A DNA stretch of 5,901 nt from Acidobacteriaceae bacterium. GTDB taxonomy: Bacteria; Acidobacteriota; Terriglobia; Terriglobales; Acidobacteriaceae. Positions within the stretch are counted from its first letter, which is position 1. Every line of letters starts with the position of its first letter. The stretch lies in the NCBI GenBank assembly GCA_030838305.1, contig JAUTWY010000220.1, positions 1 to 5,901 on the forward strand, read 5' to 3'. Below are positions 5,126 to 5,901 of the stretch, in pieces. The notes beneath the pieces are model-generated. The model did not search any database and was not told where the DNA came from. It worked only from the letters and a program-made list of their open reading frames with translations. Both the position numbers and the translations under genes were made by a program.

Positions 5126-5901
5126 TGTTTGGCCGCCGTGCTCAACCTCTCCAGACCTCGCTCACTTCGCGCCTCGGAGTACACCCGCACCACGGGCTCG
5201 GTTCCCGAGAGCCGATAACACACCCACGAGCCGTCGTCGAACACCAGCTTCAACCCGTCCGTGCGAACCACTTCAATTACGGTGTGTCCGCAAAACTCCC
5301 GGGGATCGGACCTTAACTTCTCAGTGAACTTCGCTTTGACCTCAGGCGTCAAGCGGAAGTTCTCCCGTTGGGGATAATAGGAACCAACATGGTTACATAA
5401 TGCCTTCAATTGCTCACCTAATGGCTTGCCGCGCCGCGCCACCATCTCGCAACAGAGCAATCCCGCGAGCACGCCGTCTTTCTCCGGCACATGATGACGG
5501 ATCGAAAGTCCGGCACTCTCTTCCCCGCCAATCGCGATCTTGTCCTGCAGGATCAGCTCACCAATGTATTTGAACCCAACCGGAGTCTCATGCAGTTCCA
5601 CGCCACGCTCTTTGGCGATGGCGTTGATCAAGTTGGTAGTCGCCACCGACTTCGCGACGCCATTCTTCCATCCCCGGGTTTCCACCAGGTAGTCGAACAG
5701 CAGAGCGATTACATAATTGGGCTGCAAAAAAGTTCCATCGGCATCGACAATTCCAAAGCGGTCCGCATCCCCATCCGTCGCAATGCCGATGTGGGCTCCT
5801 GTCGCCTTCATCGTTTCCCGCAGGTCTTGCAACAAGTGATCATCTGGCTCAGGCGCATGTCCACCAAAAAGGACATCACGATAGTCGTGGACTGTGGCAA
5901 C
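5110..5901 (-). CDS. Phosphoglucomutase/phosphomannomutase family protein (N-terminal part outside window)
   Basis: Alpha-D-phosphohexomutase that moves phosphate between C1 and C6 of hexose phosphates, feeding nucleotide-sugar and glycogen metabolism. The frame is open to the window edge, so the TTG at 5835 is internal; the 22 codons before it contain FGGHAPEPDDH, typical of the family. Counting from the edge, the Mg-binding loop DGDADR is at 43-48, the sugar-specificity loop GGEESAG at 125-131, HVPEKDG at about 137-143, and the C-terminal phosphate-binding loop RLSGTEPVVR at 230-239. Domain 1 with the catalytic phosphoserine is missing because it lies outside. The 263 residues seen are intact. 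Sequence alone does not separate glucose from mannose preference, though the GFKYIGE and GGEESAG wording leans to phosphoglucomutase. It overlaps the FtsB-like start, so the two are probably co-transcribed. Confidence 0.94.
   Translation of the reverse strand, partial: VATVHDYRDVLFGGHAPEPDDHLLQDLRETMKATGAHIGIATDGDADRFGIVDADGTFLQPNYVIALLFDYLVETRGWKNGVAKSVATTNLINAIAKERGVELHETPVGFKYIGELILQDKIAIGGEESAGLSIRHHVPEKDGVLAGLLCCEMVARRGKPLGEQLKALCNHVGSYYPQRENFRLTPEVKAKFTEKLRSDPREFCGHTVIEVVRTDGLKLVFDDGSWVCYRLSGTEPVVRVYSEARSERGLERLSTAAKQWIFE

Noticed and set aside
4646..5218. Open + strand frame of 190 codons over the FtsB-like gene
   Set aside because: Antisense to a gene with transmembrane, coiled-coil and signature motifs in the right order; the product is Arg/His-rich nonsense.

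Overview
The window most likely comes from the chromosome of an Acidobacteriota bacterium (Terriglobia/Koribacter-like). This rests on the wording of several proteins and on an intergenic tract that I remember from such genomes; no search was run. Base composition is moderately GC-rich and even. I see no mobile element, CRISPR array, tRNA or rRNA.

Layout from left to right: (1) the 3' end of a sensor histidine kinase on the + strand, entering from outside the window; (2) a convergent gene on the - strand for an exported AhpC/TSA peroxiredoxin. Its reading frame is broken by one UGA exactly where the peroxidatic cysteine belongs. It continues intact for 106 more codons, and a SECIS-like hairpin with a bulged U follows the UGA, so I read it as a selenocysteine-containing peroxiredoxin (selenoprotein). 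(3) Divergent from it, on the + strand, a long-chain acyl-CoA synthetase/AMP-forming ligase, then thiG (thiazole synthase). (4) A convergent junction with strong GC-rich hairpins that can act as terminators. (5) On the - strand, a small secreted protein rich in Cys and His. (6) Further upstream on the - strand, an FtsB/DivIC-like division protein whose start overlaps the end of a phosphoglucomutase/phosphomannomutase gene that runs off the right edge.

The genes are mostly unrelated housekeeping functions: signalling, peroxide defence in the envelope, fatty-acid activation, thiamine synthesis, cell division and sugar-phosphate metabolism. Only the phosphohexomutase/FtsB-like pair looks tightly coupled. 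The highlight is the selenoprotein: ordinary annotation would split it into two fragments, drop it, or call it a pseudogene. If it is real, the host must carry SelA, SelB, SelD and tRNA-Sec elsewhere; none lies in this window.
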